A DNA stretch of 64,000 nucleotides, from positions 3,096,832-3,160,831 of the forward strand of contig CM073200.1 in assembly GCA_037042915.1 (NCBI GenBank), written 5' to 3'. The DNA is from Auricularia sp. M13 (Eukaryota; Basidiomycota; Agaricomycetes; Auriculariales; Auriculariaceae). The notes under the pieces were generated by a model. That model worked only from the letters and a program-made list of their open reading frames with translations, made no database searches and was not told where the DNA came from. Below, piece by piece: positions 23,272 to 34,586 of the stretch. Position numbers and translations under genes: made by a program. Within the stretch, counting starts at the first letter, position 1. Every line of letters begins with the position of its first letter.

Positions 23272-24166
23272 CTCTATAGTATAACCCAGCGGGTGGCGCA
23301 CGCAGGCATACGTCTGGCGAAAAGCGTCGAACTCGAGCGAAGGAAATCAACGGACAGTAACATCGTCAAAGTAAAAGAGAGTCTGCTACGCGAGTGCGAT
23401 TGGAGCCCGACTACGCAACAGGTATGGATGAGCCTCGCATCCTCAGATATATCACGCGGTGTGCGTACCTTCCTTTGGAAAGCCCTGCACGGCGCGCACA
23501 AAGTTGGCACGTACTTCGAGAAAATGCCCGTGCCGTGGAAAGACTACGCCAAATGTCCTACGTGCAGTGTCACAGAGTCTCTCGAACACATACTATTAGC
23601 CTGCCCGGACACAGGGCAGGCGTGAATATGGCCCTTGGTAAAGGTTTTCCTGCTCCGAAAAAGGATCCAGGTGCATATTGATTACGGGCTGCTACTTGGC
23701 AGCGCGCTTGTCAGGATAGAAGGCCTTGGCGGTGGCCGATCGTGATTGAGTGAACGCGCTTTCAGGATAGTTGTTTCAGAAACGATCTTTCTCATTTGGA
23801 AACTCCGCTGCGAGAAGCGTATAGAGCACGAAGCTGACCCTGGCTGGCGGCTAACGCAGAACGAAGTCTGCGCACGTTGGAAAACTATGTTAAAGTCGCG
23901 GGTCCTGCAAGACTACGCGCTCGCAAAATCCAAACATCATAGACGTACCAAAACCTGTCTTGCACTTGTTGAAGATACTTGGCAAAATCTGAGACCTGAG
24001 GTTCCTCCCACAAAAAGTCACACGACCTCACAAGCCGGAGTTTTAGTGGGTATGGGGGAGACGACACGCCGAGGCGTTGGATGATCGATATCGATGATCC
24101 CCGAGCCCCACACTACCCTCTAACGGGTGTGCTAAGAGCCATTTCTCCGGCAGGAGCGACTCTTAT
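23272..24166 (+). mobile_element. LINE relic: RNase H-side 3' end of a Tad1-like retrotransposon
   Basis: One frame, interrupted by stops near 23623 and 23743, reads VWMSLASSDISRGVRTFLWKALHGAHKVG, then CPTCSVTESLEHILLACPDTGQ, then AFRIVVSETIFLIWKLRCEKRIEHEADPGW and LALVEDTWQNL. This is the region after the reverse transcriptase in fungal LINEs, with the zinc-knuckle-like CPTC..E..EH..L.C and the VSE..LIWKLR motif. No reverse transcriptase remains, so it is a 5'-truncated dead copy. Its 3' end abuts the left arm of the large inverted repeat. Confidence 0.7.
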
Positions 24167-24200
24167 ATTGGGTATACCACTACCCCACGCAATAGACTAT

Positions 24201-24236
24201 GTAACCGTGTAACAAGCCGTGTAACGGGCGGGTAAC
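24201..24236. repeat. Cluster of four GTAAC motifs at the outer end (left arm)
   Basis: GTAAC occurs at 24201, 24209, 24221 and 24232, all in one orientation, with CCGTGTAAC twice. The same cluster lies inverted near 38856-38891. Subterminal repeats of this kind are often recombinase or DNA-binding-domain sites; that role is inference. Confidence 0.6.
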
Positions 24237-24643
24237 GGCGCTTAGCGCAGATCGTCCAGTACACGGCCAAGCGAGCGACTGCACCGCCCGGACCCGAAGC
24301 GAGCCCAAGCGGAGAGCCCGAGAGCTCGGCCGTTCCTCCTGCGCGAGCCCAGCGGACAGCGGCGTTGCCGGCGCTAGTGCACGTTGCTTTCCTGCTTTCC
24401 CGCATCAAAGGGCGCCCAGGAATTATTACAGCTCTTCAACCTGCTTGTCCAGCAGACAGCATACAGCGTGATTGCCGCGTTTGCACGCTCGAACCGAGTC
24501 TGTTTCGCGATCCCTCCTTCAATCTCTTCACACTGACTGACGACTATCATATTATCTAGCTTATAATTCCAGTATTTTTCTCCTGCTCCACTTGCTGCTT
24601 TCTCGCCGTCTCATCTGCGATTCTTGTCTTTCCCCTGACGCAA

Positions 24644-27600
24644 ATGGCTGCTGCTGGCCGGAAGCGAACCGCCACAGCAGTCAATCTTGACAGCCGCCAA
24701 AGCGCTGGGTCTGCTGCTGCGACACCAGCTTCAGCAAAGCGCCCACGGGTTTCTGGATACCCTGCGCACCTTGTTCTGCAGGGACTTCCGCCGTTACCAC
24801 CTGCAGGCAGCGTTTTCGCAGTTCCACAACTCGATGCCCCAGACTCGCTCCTCGAGAATCCATCGCCATCAGCGTCACTCGCGCTGATGCCGACAGCGCC
24901 TTCCGGTCCGGTGGGCGCCAATATTGGACAGCAGACGGGTCCAATGGGCCTGGCACTCGTCCCTGCCGCGTTCGGTCACGGCTCTGCGCTTCCTCCCATC
25001 CGACGAGCGCTGTCTATCCCCGCTTGGTTATGACCCCGTCCTTCAACCTGGTCCGGGTGCACAGGCAGCCGCTGCTCAGCCTCTTGGACTTGCGTCGTCT
25101 CATCAGCGGCTTCATGCGCTCACCCATGCGGCCCGCGAGGAGATGGTTCAGCAGCGCCAGGAGACCACAAAGACCGGCGCTGCCTACGGGCGCCATATCA
25201 CCAATTACGCGAAGTACTGGTCAGCTGCCCAAGACCAATACTGCGCTCAGGACGCCTCCTGGACCCGTGTCCCCGCATTTCCAATCACAGCAACAAAGGC
25301 TTCCCTGTTCGTCAAATTCGAGATGCAGCGGCCGAAGGTAATCATAACTCATCGTTACTATAACTTATGCAGCTCACACATCATTCAGTTAGTCAAATCC
25401 CTCAAGAACTCGCAACCCGGCGTAGCGGCCCAGTATCAGGATGGGACGACCGTGGGCGTTGAGTCCATCAAGCAGGCCATCAATGCACTCGAGGCGCATC
25501 GCAAGGATCACGCTTGGCAATACCCACCGGACCACGAGACGCAGGTCAAACTGCGCGACGACCTGCGCATTCGCACGCTTGAAGAAGACGCTACTAAGAA
25601 CGAGTCTCAGCGCGTCGATAAAGCGCAGAAACTCAAGGCTGCGGGCACAAGCAACGGTGCGCAACCGCGCCCACCACTGACTATGTTCTCATATTGATTC
25701 TATCGACAGATACGTACACTGTCAATGACCTTATCAAGCTCTCAAGGAACGGTCTTTGCGAGGCAACGACGCCAAGTCAATTGGTCGTTGACGTACGCGA
25801 TCGTGCCATGCTGCTGCTCTCGTCGCAGATGGCTTTCCGAGGCGATAATCTGCGCCGAATACAGTGGTCGGATTTGTTCACAGCATCCAAAGTCAACGTG
25901 AAGGCGGGTCCGGATTGTTATTTGAAGTGAGATTCCCTGTCGCACCGAAGCCTACAGCCTGACCATAACATGTGTTCCAGGTGATGGGGATCTTGGCCGA
26001 CCAAGGCAAGACCAACAAGGAGAGCCGTGTCGATGAGTTTGGCGCTCTGCGGCACAAGCTGCCGGAGTTGTGCGCAGTCGGCGCGCTTGCAATGCATCTC
26101 TTCGTCCTCCTGCACCCCGACCTCGGCAAGGAACCCATTCCATCGTTCGCTCCCGATTTTTCACCCGCTGCCCAGGAGGAGGGCTTTGGCGAGTATGGGA
26201 AGCGTGACTGGTACACTCTGCACCTGTTTCGGCCGGACGGAAAGAACAGGAACTGCGTGCAGCCTATGACATATAGTAGTCAGTCCACTCGCTACTGAAT
26301 CGTTGCCTTACTCATCCGTGTCTAGATCATTATAAGCGCATCAAGAAAATGCATGCAGACGCCGAGGTCAGCATATCGAAGGCTACGCATGCGGGCAGGG
26401 CCAATGCCGCTCAGACAGCCCGCGAGCATGGTGCGTCAGTCAACGACACAAAGGCGCTGGGACTATGGAACGAGTCTGGCTCGTATCGAAAGTGCTACGA
26501 CCGCCTCCTCCCCATTGGCGCTATGCTCGGTGCCGCGCACCATGTTGCGGATCGCCCCGAGGCTTTCTTTGTCGCACGCGATGCTCTAGGTGTGCACAAC
26601 GCTCAGCCTGCCGCAGACCCAAACTTACGCGGTGCAGAGCCACCACAGGAACTTCTTTCTCGTATTTTTCCTTGGATCGAAGGCGAAGAGGCTGCGCTGC
26701 GTGCGCGCCAGAAGGCAGACTCAGCGTGCAAAGATCTCGCACTCGAGCAATTCCTCAATACGCTCAAGTGGATGCGGCGCGTCTTGGTCCAAGATCTCGC
26801 TGTCCTTTATAGCATGCAGCCACGCTGGCAGTCCCTGATCTTCAGGTTCAAGCCGTTTGACCTGCCAATCTTCGACACGTTCGCGCGCGGAGCTGCCAGT
26901 CGGATTGCTGACGCTGAGCGCACAGCGCGCTTGCACCTCGACCAGCTCCCAGAACGGATTGCTGACGGATTCCGATGCACCATCCAGGAGGTCGGGATTC
27001 AGCAACGTGCAGAGCACGAGTCGATTCATCAGGTCATGAACGCGCTGCAACAGCAGATCAGTGCGCTCGCCGCGGCTATCGTAGACCTCAAGCAGGTTGA
27101 GCCACACGCGCCTTCGCAGTCCCGTTCTGCGCCGACATCGTCGATGCAGCTGGCCAGCTATGAAGCCATGCTGGCAGCATATCAGGGCCAGCTAACCTCG
27201 ATGAATCTTCATCGTGGTGCGGATCTCGGCGGCACTGGCTCTGGCAACCCCGCATCGTTTGTAGCGCCCAACCCACAGGCGCTGCCTCGTCTCACTAACT
27301 GGCCGAATGCCTCGACAATACCATCGGTCACTGTCACACAGCCTGTGCCATTGACCGCCGCGGAGGGGCCTTCGTTCACTTCTCGGCCGTCGCAGCTTCC
27401 GGTCATCTCTCGTGACTTGGACGGCTGCTCATCACCCGCACTTTACGACCATTCTTCACCACCGCCAATGCAGCAGCTCTCGCCTCCTTCTGCTGCAGTC
27501 TCGCTTGCACGCACGCCATCGGCCTCGCCTTCTCTTGATTCGCAATTTCCGCAGCCCGCGCCTCTATTTCCCATGTTGCCATCCATCCCAGCCGCACCTT

Positions 27601-28145
27601 CTCAACACCCGCCACTGCCGTCATCCCTGCCTATCGCCCTTCCCATTTTACCAATGCCCACCTTTGCACCAAATGAAGGTGATGCTGCGGCACTCGTCGC
27701 CAGCTGGCATGACATCTGCACGCGCTATTCAGCGCAGATCTCACAGATCGCGGCACACTGTGCTGCGGGCGACTGGCGGTTATCTAAGGACGGTCGGAGC
27801 TGGGTTCCGGTCTACACGTTCTCGAGCAACACTGGGCTATTCGACCTGTGGAAGGAGTGGACAGAGGGCTACGAGGGCAAGCTTTCTGTCGAGGCGCTGG
27901 ACACAGGGTGGTCGTCATCATGGCGCATGGCCCCGGCGGCTCGCGTGGCGTATTGTAGGCGCGCGCGCGTCATTGCTCTCATTCGCAAACTGATGCAGGA
28001 GCGCGGATGGAATATTCATCTCGCGATACGCTTTCTTCACTCCAAGGGCGCAGATTACCATAAGCACACGGCCCTTTACAAGTTACTTTCGGCTTCGGGT
28101 ACCGAAGCTACTTTGTTGGCGGACGCTCGCACTCACAGGATGTGA
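24644..28145 (+). pseudogene. Crypton-type tyrosine recombinase, left copy, frameshifted
   Basis: Same gene as the right copy, in which the domains are described. Here single-base deletions after FGHGSALP and shortly after (about 24992-25023) throw the N-terminal exon out of frame. Another at about 25923 breaks the exon after GPDCY. The last exon (26326-28145) is fully open and keeps the GCR1-like domain near its end: LFDLWKEWTEGYEGKLSVEALDTGW, SSWRMAPAARVAYCRRARVIALIRKL, RGWNIHLAIRFLHSKG. It also holds the catalytic HAGR and CYDRLLP motifs. The breaks lie in homopolymer-like runs and could be base-calling errors. Confidence 0.8.
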
Positions 28146-28502
28146 ACGACGCTGCCTTAATCTCTACTTACGTTCAGTCTCTCTAATACTCATCTCCTCG
28201 TTCTCAATACACTGTTGCGTCGGCTTTTATAATCAGGCTTCTGGTATATTCACCGGGTGGCAGAGCTTTCTCTCCTTCTGCTCCGTTGAGACCAACAGCA
28301 CATCAGACAACAAGCATGGTTGCTACTGAAAGCATATTCCGTAGAACATCCCATTACAGGCTCCCTTGTTGTCTCAGTTCTCAGTGAAACCTGTCGGCTG
28401 TGAGATCGCCGTCGGTGCCGATGGCCTGAAATGAAACCCGAGTACAAAAACCAGTGTACAGCTCTGCATTTGAGCACTCTTCCCAAGATCTCTCTCTCCA
28501 GC

Positions 28503-30516
28503 ATGGGAGTAAAAGGCCTTTGGAAGGTAATTGTTCCTTACAGCGCTTTTTCGCGGATTGCTAAATTTTGGTTGCCACAGGTGCTACAACCAGCATCGTC
28601 CACCGAATCGCTCATGCGCCTTGGAATTGATGGCTTTGAATCGAGCCTGAACAGTCATGGCGGTTATCGACTCGGAATAGATACAAGCATCTGGTTTGGA
28701 CACGCTGAGATGCTCAAGAACAAGGCGAAACTGGGCGAGAACCCTGAACTTCGCATTTTGTTCTTCCGCTGCGCCCGCCTCCTCAAGCTCCCTGTCCTGC
28801 CGCTTTTTGTCTTTGATGGACCCCAGCGGCCAAGGATCAAGCGTGGACAGATGTCCCAGTTCAAGGGATCTCGGCTCGTCGCTGGCATGAAGCGCATTAT
28901 CGAAAGTTTCGGGTTCCAGTACCACTTCGTGCGTAGCATCTGCAGTGCCGACAGACGCTAATCCTTTTCCCCAGGCACCTGGAGAAGCAGAGGCAGAGCT
29001 AGCATATCTGAACCACATTGGGGTTATAGACGCCGTGTGGACTGACGATGTCGATGCGTTGCTGTTCGGTGCCATGACCGTGCTCCGCAAGTGCGTAGTT
29101 TCCTTTGCTAGGTCTCGTAATTTTCTCTCACTGACCATATGCCAGCCCAAGTAATCAGCTTAGTGGAAATACGAATAATCCAGTGTTGAATGCGGAGGGC
29201 GCGACGATGGAAACCACGTCCGCGTTTACACCGCAAGTAGAATCGCAAAGGACAGCGAGGTTCAGCTCAAACGCAGCGGCCTTGTTCTGATTGCTCTCCG
29301 TGGAGGAGATTATAATGAGGTCAGTGTTCTGATTTATGAAGCCATGTGAAGCTCACAACTCATTCATAAGGGAGTGCCAGAGATCGGGATCAAGCTCGCA
29401 CATCGCCTGGCACATTGCGGATTCGGTGAGACTCTCATGCAAGCCGCTGAATCAATGCAGGACGATGACCTGAACACATACCTGGATGGTTGGCGTCGTG
29501 GACTTGTGGATGAGCTGCGCACCAACTCCCTCAACATCCTGGGCAAGAAGTACAAAAAGCTCGCTCAGGCCTTTCCTCAAGGCTTCCCGAACGTCGAAAA
29601 TGTTCGACAGTACTTCAACCCTACCACGTCAGGGTCTTCAGGATGTGTGCCGGAATTCAGCTGGCACAGCGCCCTGGATGTTACAAAGCTTGCTGATATC
29701 TGCGAGCTCTACTTCGACTGGGGATATGAGGAAGCGCTCCTCCACCGTTTTCAAACACTCATCTGGCCTGGCGCAGTCATGTGCATGCTCCGGCATGTTA
29801 TCATCGGCGCAGAAACTCGGTCCAACGCAGACAGAGGTCAGCAGAAAGCTCCCACCGCATCCTCGACAAGCAAGTTGGACACCGACTCCTCGAAGTCCAT
29901 GGACACTTCCCTGATTGTCAAGATACACGGTCAGCGGGCGCATGCCACGACGGACGGCACCCCAGAGCTGCGCCTCGAGATCGACACGGCGTCTCTGATA
30001 GAATTGGCCAAAGCAGGGCTTCGCGGCACGCGAAGCGGTCCAATGAACGGCGAAGAGCCCTCCGATTCGGACGCTCGAGAGGATTCCCAGACCCATTTGC
30101 GCGTCTGGATGCCAGCAAGCCTTGTCCAACATGCGGTACCGCAGCTCGTTAGCGAATACGAAGCGGCCGGTGCGGTCAAGCACTCCAAGAAGCACGCGCG
30201 TCACGCACGCAAGCACACGACAACTGTGCGAGCTCTGTCGAGCGATACCGATTGTGGTGATACTGGAAAGGAAGGATTACCGGGCGAGCTGCTTGTCGCG
30301 CCGACGACGAGCCGCAAGACCGCGCGCTTGAGCACGGAGCACGCATCACCTCGCGCACACGCCAGTGGCACCTCAGGGGACCAAAAACCAGCCAGTTTGG
30401 ACGCGGCCCACTCATCGGACATTGACGTGATTGTCATCTCGGACAGCGACAGCGCTGTCGACGATGGCACAATGGTGGTCTTCAAAATGGACGGAGATAC
30501 GATAGATTTGACCTAA
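28503..30516 (+). pseudogene. GEN1/Yen1-like XPG nuclease, left copy, one frameshift
   Basis: Exons 28503-28526, 28581-28928, 28975-29090, 29152-29319 and 29371-30516 sum to 1,802 nt, one short of a full frame. The missing base is at about 29199, where this copy has GGAGGGCGC and the other GGAGGGGCGC. Before the break it reads MGVKGLWK...LGIDTSIWFG, FVFDGPQRPRIKRGQ, APGEAEAELAYLN and TDDVDALLFGA. After it come GGDYNE and GVPEIGIKLAH. Function and domains are given under the intact right copy. Confidence 0.8.
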
Positions 30517-31317
30517 ACACATAGCATACAACGCTGTAATGCTCGTTAGAGAAAGAGTGGCGATTCAGACGTTGCTCAGACGTACCCAATTACTACGTAT
30601 TTCAAGTCACTCGCATGAATGGTCAGCGCATATTCGATAGCAGCTTGCCTTACGCTGCTTGAACCGCAGTTGTGGAAGCCTTAGGGCTGAAGCAGGGTCG
30701 AGTCGATGTGTGCACCGTTTGAACCTGCAGCAAGTTCGAGTCGACATTGTGCCGTTTCTGCGAACAGACTTCAAGTTGTTCAGTGGCATGCTCCGGCTCT
30801 GCTGCTTGGCCTACCGGGGACTCTGGATGTCCTCGATTTAACGCTGCATGCTGCTCCTTGCGGTCGCTTGACATTCCGCTGGAAGTTCTTGACTTGGAGC
30901 ACGAACTGCGGCTGGTTGAGCTGCACCGCGTAGTCGTCCATGTTGAGCAGAAGCTGCTGCAGTTCGTCTATATGGCGGACCGTCAGCAGTTTGCATCAGT
31001 AAAGCAGTGTTTCACGCGTACCTCTACAAAAGCACACTCCAATACTCACAGCTGCCGCCGCCGTTGCCGCGAGGTACGTCTTTCGCGCGGTCGTGTTGTC
31101 AGACGGACGGGCACGACCTCGACTTGTACGAGCTGCGTTCCTGCTGACCGTGGATGCAAAACAGGGCGAACTCGTGCATCAAATGTCGACAAGTGCACGC
31201 CTGCTCATGGGACGGGCTGCAGAGGCCAGGGTGCGCGCAGTGGAGAATCAGCGCTGGCAGCGAGAAGCGAGGATGTGAGCCCCACCCAGGCTGTGGCTCC
31301 AAGAATCAGATCCCATT

Positions 31318-31365
31318 TAACTCCGCCAGTCCACCTACATGAATGTAGGTGGACTGGCGGAGTTA
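31318..31365. repeat. Perfect 22-bp-stem hairpin at the arm/spacer junction
   Basis: TAACTCCGCCAGTCCACC and four further bases pair perfectly with 31344-31365 around a 4-nt TGAA loop. The hairpin begins at the first base where left and right arms cease to match. A fold-back at a breakpoint points to template switching or to a hairpin terminus of the element. There is no copy in the right arm. Confidence 0.85.
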
Positions 31366-31768
31366 CCCGGATTACTCCAAGTAACCCGGCTAATATACCT
31401 CCGGAGCCCGTTACCTCGCGATCGGCCACCGTAGGTCACTCCCTACTATACCATGTATTCTGACTATTTAAATCCGCTGTAACATGGCCTGTAATTCCTT
31501 CTGCAAGCTCGAGAGTGCCGCCCAAAGCGACCAGACAAGGTGTGAGGATTGGCACAACACAAACCTGATGACAGATTCGTTCCGGTGACTTCAGGAAGCC
31601 CGGAAAGGATGTTTTACGTCTCTGTGACGGCGAGTGGGTCGGAGAACGATCTGGCCGCGATCGTGCCTTCTCCGCACCGCGTTCCTGTCATTGTTCCTGC
31701 AGCCATCGCTTATCTTGCATTTGCACGCGTTCATTATGCTCAGTGCACGCTTATCGCTCCGCGCGCGC
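31318..31768. other. Unique spacer between inverted arms
   Basis: 451 bp. After the hairpin it holds GTAAC/GTTAC motifs at 31362, 31381 and 31410 embedded in (G)TAACCCGG-like units, and TATACCA at 31447-31453, which also occurs at the outer end (24173-24179). From about 31549 an open frame runs into the right arm to 31881 without recognisable domains. The first 140 bp may be the native inner end of the left element. Confidence 0.5.
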
Positions 31769-32144
31769 AATGGGATCTGATTCTTGGAGCCACAGCCTGG
31801 GTGGGGCTCACATCCTCGCTTCTCGCTGCCAGCGCTGATTCTCCACTGCGCGCACCCTGGCCTCTGCAGCCCGTCCCATGAGCAGGCGTGCACTTGTCGA
31901 CATTTGATGCACGAGTTCGCCCTGTTTTGCATCCACGGTCAGCAGGAACGCAGCTCGTACAAGTCGAGGTCGTGCCCGTCCGTCTGACAACACGACCGCG
32001 CGAAAGACGTACCTCGCGGCAACGGCGGCGGCAGCTGTGAGTATTGGAGTGTGCTTTTGTAGAGGTACGCGTGAAACACTGCTTTACTGATGCAAACTGC
32101 TGACGGTCCGCCATATAGACGAACTGCAGCAGCTTCTGCTCAAC

Positions 32145-32435
32145 ATGGACGACTACGCGGTGCAGCTCAACCAGCCGCAGTTCGTGCTCCAAGTCAAGAA
32201 CTTCCAGCGGAATGTCAAGCGACCGCAAGGAGCAGCATGCAGCGTTCGTCGAGGACATCCAGAGTCCCCGGTAGGCCAAGCAGCAGAGCCGGAGCATGCC
32301 ACTGAACAACTTGAAGTCTGTTCGCAGAAACGGCACAATGTCGACTCGAACTTGCTGCAGGTTCAAACGGTGCACACATCGACTCGACCCTGCTTCAGCC
32401 CTAAGGCTTCCACAACTGCGGTTCAAGCAGCGTAA
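32145..32435 (+). other. Small open frame opposed to the XPG gene
   Basis: The frame reads MDDYAVQLNQPQFVLQVKNFQRNVKRPQG, later SVRRGHPESPVGQAAEPEHATEQLEV, and ends STTAVQAA. It is preceded by an acceptor-like CATATAG and the in-frame DELQQLLLN. The left arm copy (minus, about 30650-30950) has a stop in the same place because GACGAACGC is GATTTAACGC there. It may be part of a third, spliced element gene or the UTR of the nuclease gene; no domain is recognised. Confidence 0.25.
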
Positions 32436-32568
32436 GGCAAGCTGCTATCGAATATGCGCTGACCATTCATGCGAGTGACTTGAAATACGTAGTAATTGGG
32501 TACGTCTGAGCAACGTCTGAATCGCCACTCTTTCTCTAACGAGCATTACAGCGTTGTATGCTATGTGT

Positions 32569-34586
32569 TTAGGTCAAATCTATCGTATCTCCGTCCATTT
32601 TGAAGACCACCATTGTGCCATCGTCGACAGCGCTGTCGCTGTCCGAGATGACAATCACGTCAATGTCCGATGAGTGGGCCGCGTCCAAACTGGCTGGTTT
32701 TTGGTCCCCTGAGGTGCCACTGGCGTGTGCGCGAGGTGATGCGTGCTCCGTGCTCAAGCGCGCGGTCTTGCGGCTCGTCGTCGGCGCGACAAGCAGCTCG
32801 CCCGGTAATCCTTCCTTTCCAGTATCACCACAATCGGTATCGCTCGACAGAGCTCGCACAGTTGTCGTGTGCTTGCGTGCGTGACGCGCGTGCTTCTTGG
32901 AGTGCTTGACCGCACCGGCCGCTTCGTATTCGCTAACGAGCTGCGGTACCGCATGTTGGACAAGGCTTGCTGGCATCCAGACGCGCAAATGGGTCTGGGA
33001 ATCCTCTCGAGCGTCCGAATCGGAGGGCTCTTCGCCGTTCATTGGACCGCTTCGCGTGCCGCGAAGCCCTGCTTTGGCCAATTCTATCAGAGACGCCGTG
33101 TCGATCTCGAGGCGCAGCTCTGGGGTGCCGTCCGTCGTGGCATGCGCCCGCTGACCGTGTATCTTGACAATCAGGGAAGTGTCCATGGACTTCGAGGAGT
33201 CGGTGTCCAACTTGCTTGTCGAGGATGCGGTGGGAGCTTTCTGCTGACCTCTGTCTGCGTTGGACCGAGTTTCTGCGCCGATGATAACATGCCGGAGCAT
33301 GCACATGACTGCGCCAGGCCAGATGAGTGTTTGAAAACGGTGGAGGAGCGCTTCCTCATATCCCCAGTCGAAGTAGAGCTCGCAGATATCAGCAAGCTTT
33401 GTAACATCCAGGGCGCTGTGCCAGCTGAATTCCGGCACACATCCTGAAGACCCTGACGTGGTAGGGTTGAAGTACTGTCGAACATTTTCGACGTTCGGGA
33501 AGCCTTGAGGAAAGGCCTGAGCGAGCTTTTTGTACTTCTTGCCCAGGATGTTGAGGGAGTTGGTGCGCAGCTCATCCACAAGTCCACGACGCCAACCATC
33601 CAGGTATGTGTTCAGGTCATCGTCCTGCATTGATTCAGCGGCTTGCATGAGAGTCTCACCGAATCCGCAATGTGCCAGGCAATGTGCGAGCTTGATCCCG
33701 ATCTCTGGCACTCCCTTATGAATGAGTTGTGAGCTTCACATGGCTTCATAAATCAGAACACTGACCTCATTATAATCTCCTCCACGGAGGAGAGCAATCA
33801 GAACAAGGCCGCTGCGTTTGAGCTGAACCTCGCTGTCCTTTGCGATTCTACTTGCGGTGTAAACGCGGACGTGGTTTCCATCGTCGCGCCCCTCCGCATT
33901 CAACACTGGATTATTCGTATTTCCACTAAGCTGATTACTTGGGCTGGCATATGGTCAGTGAGAGAAAATTACGAGACCTAGCAAAGGAAACTACGCACTT
34001 GCGGAGCACGGTCATGGCACCGAACAGCAACGCATCGACATCGTCAGTCCACACGGCGTCTATAACCCCAATGTGGTTCAGATATGCTAGCTCTGCCTCT
34101 GCTTCTCCAGGTGCCTGGGGAAAAGGATTAGCGTCTGTCGGCACTGCAGATGCTACGCACGAAGTGGTACTGGAACCCGAAACTTTCGATAATGCGCTTC
34201 ATGCCAGCGACGAGCCGAGATCCCTTGAACTGGGACATCTGTCCACGCTTGATCCTTGGCCGCTGGGGTCCATCAAAGACAAAAAGCGGCAGGACAGGGA
34301 GCTTGAGGAGGCGGGCGCAGCGGAAGAACAAAATGCGAAGTTCAGGGTTCTCGCCCAGTTTCGCCTTGTTCTTGAGCATCTCAGCGTGTCCAAACCAGAT
34401 GCTTGTATCTATTCCGAGTCGATAACCGCCATGACTGTTCAGGCTCGATTCAAAGCCATCAATTCCAAGGCGCATGAGCGATTCGGTGGACGATGCTGGT
34501 TGTAGCACCTGTGGCAACCAAAATTTAGCAATCCGCGAAAAAGCGCTGTAAGGAACAATTACCTTCCAAAGGCCTTTTACTCCCAT
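32569..34586 (-). CDS. GEN1/Yen1-like XPG-family structure-specific nuclease, intact copy
   Basis: Mirror of the five left exons with the extra G restored, giving about 600 aa. The order is that of the FEN1/XPG/GEN1 superfamily: MGVKGLWK start, XPG-N with LGIDTSIWFG and FVFDGPQRPRIKRGQ, XPG-I with APGEAEAELA and TDDVDALLFGA, then RSGLVLIALRGGDYNEGVPEIGIKLAHCLAHCGFG. The acidic metal-binding residues expected in the family (D of GID, D of FDG, both E of GEAEA, two D of DDVD, D of GGDY) are all present. After about residue 260, SWHSALDVTKLADICELYFDWG and LIWPGAVMCMLRHVI resemble the segment after the nuclease core in GEN1/Yen1. The tail is acidic/Ser-rich and ends VVFKMDGDTIDLT. GEN1/Yen1 resolve Holliday junctions; a role in element mobility is inference. 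Confidence 0.82.

Larger units (their letters stand above)
24167..31317 (+). mobile_element. Left copy of Crypton-like element carrying YR and XPG genes
   Basis: The order is outer end with GTAAC motifs, recombinase gene (24644-28145), XPG nuclease gene (28503-30516), and an 800-bp tail with a small opposed open frame. This copy carries several frame-breaking indels relative to the right copy: two near 24992-25023, one at about 25923 and one at about 29199. Its GCR1-like end is intact. The Crypton assignment rests on the tyrosine recombinase; Cryptons lack long terminal repeats and typically carry a single gene, so the extra nuclease is unusual. Confidence 0.8.

Noticed and set aside
23260-24084. 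Active reverse transcriptase element
   Set aside because: Only the region after the reverse transcriptase remains, with in-frame stops.
31318-31365. Helitron 3' hairpin
   Set aside because: No CTRR end follows the hairpin, no TC start is seen at the other side and no Rep/helicase protein is present.
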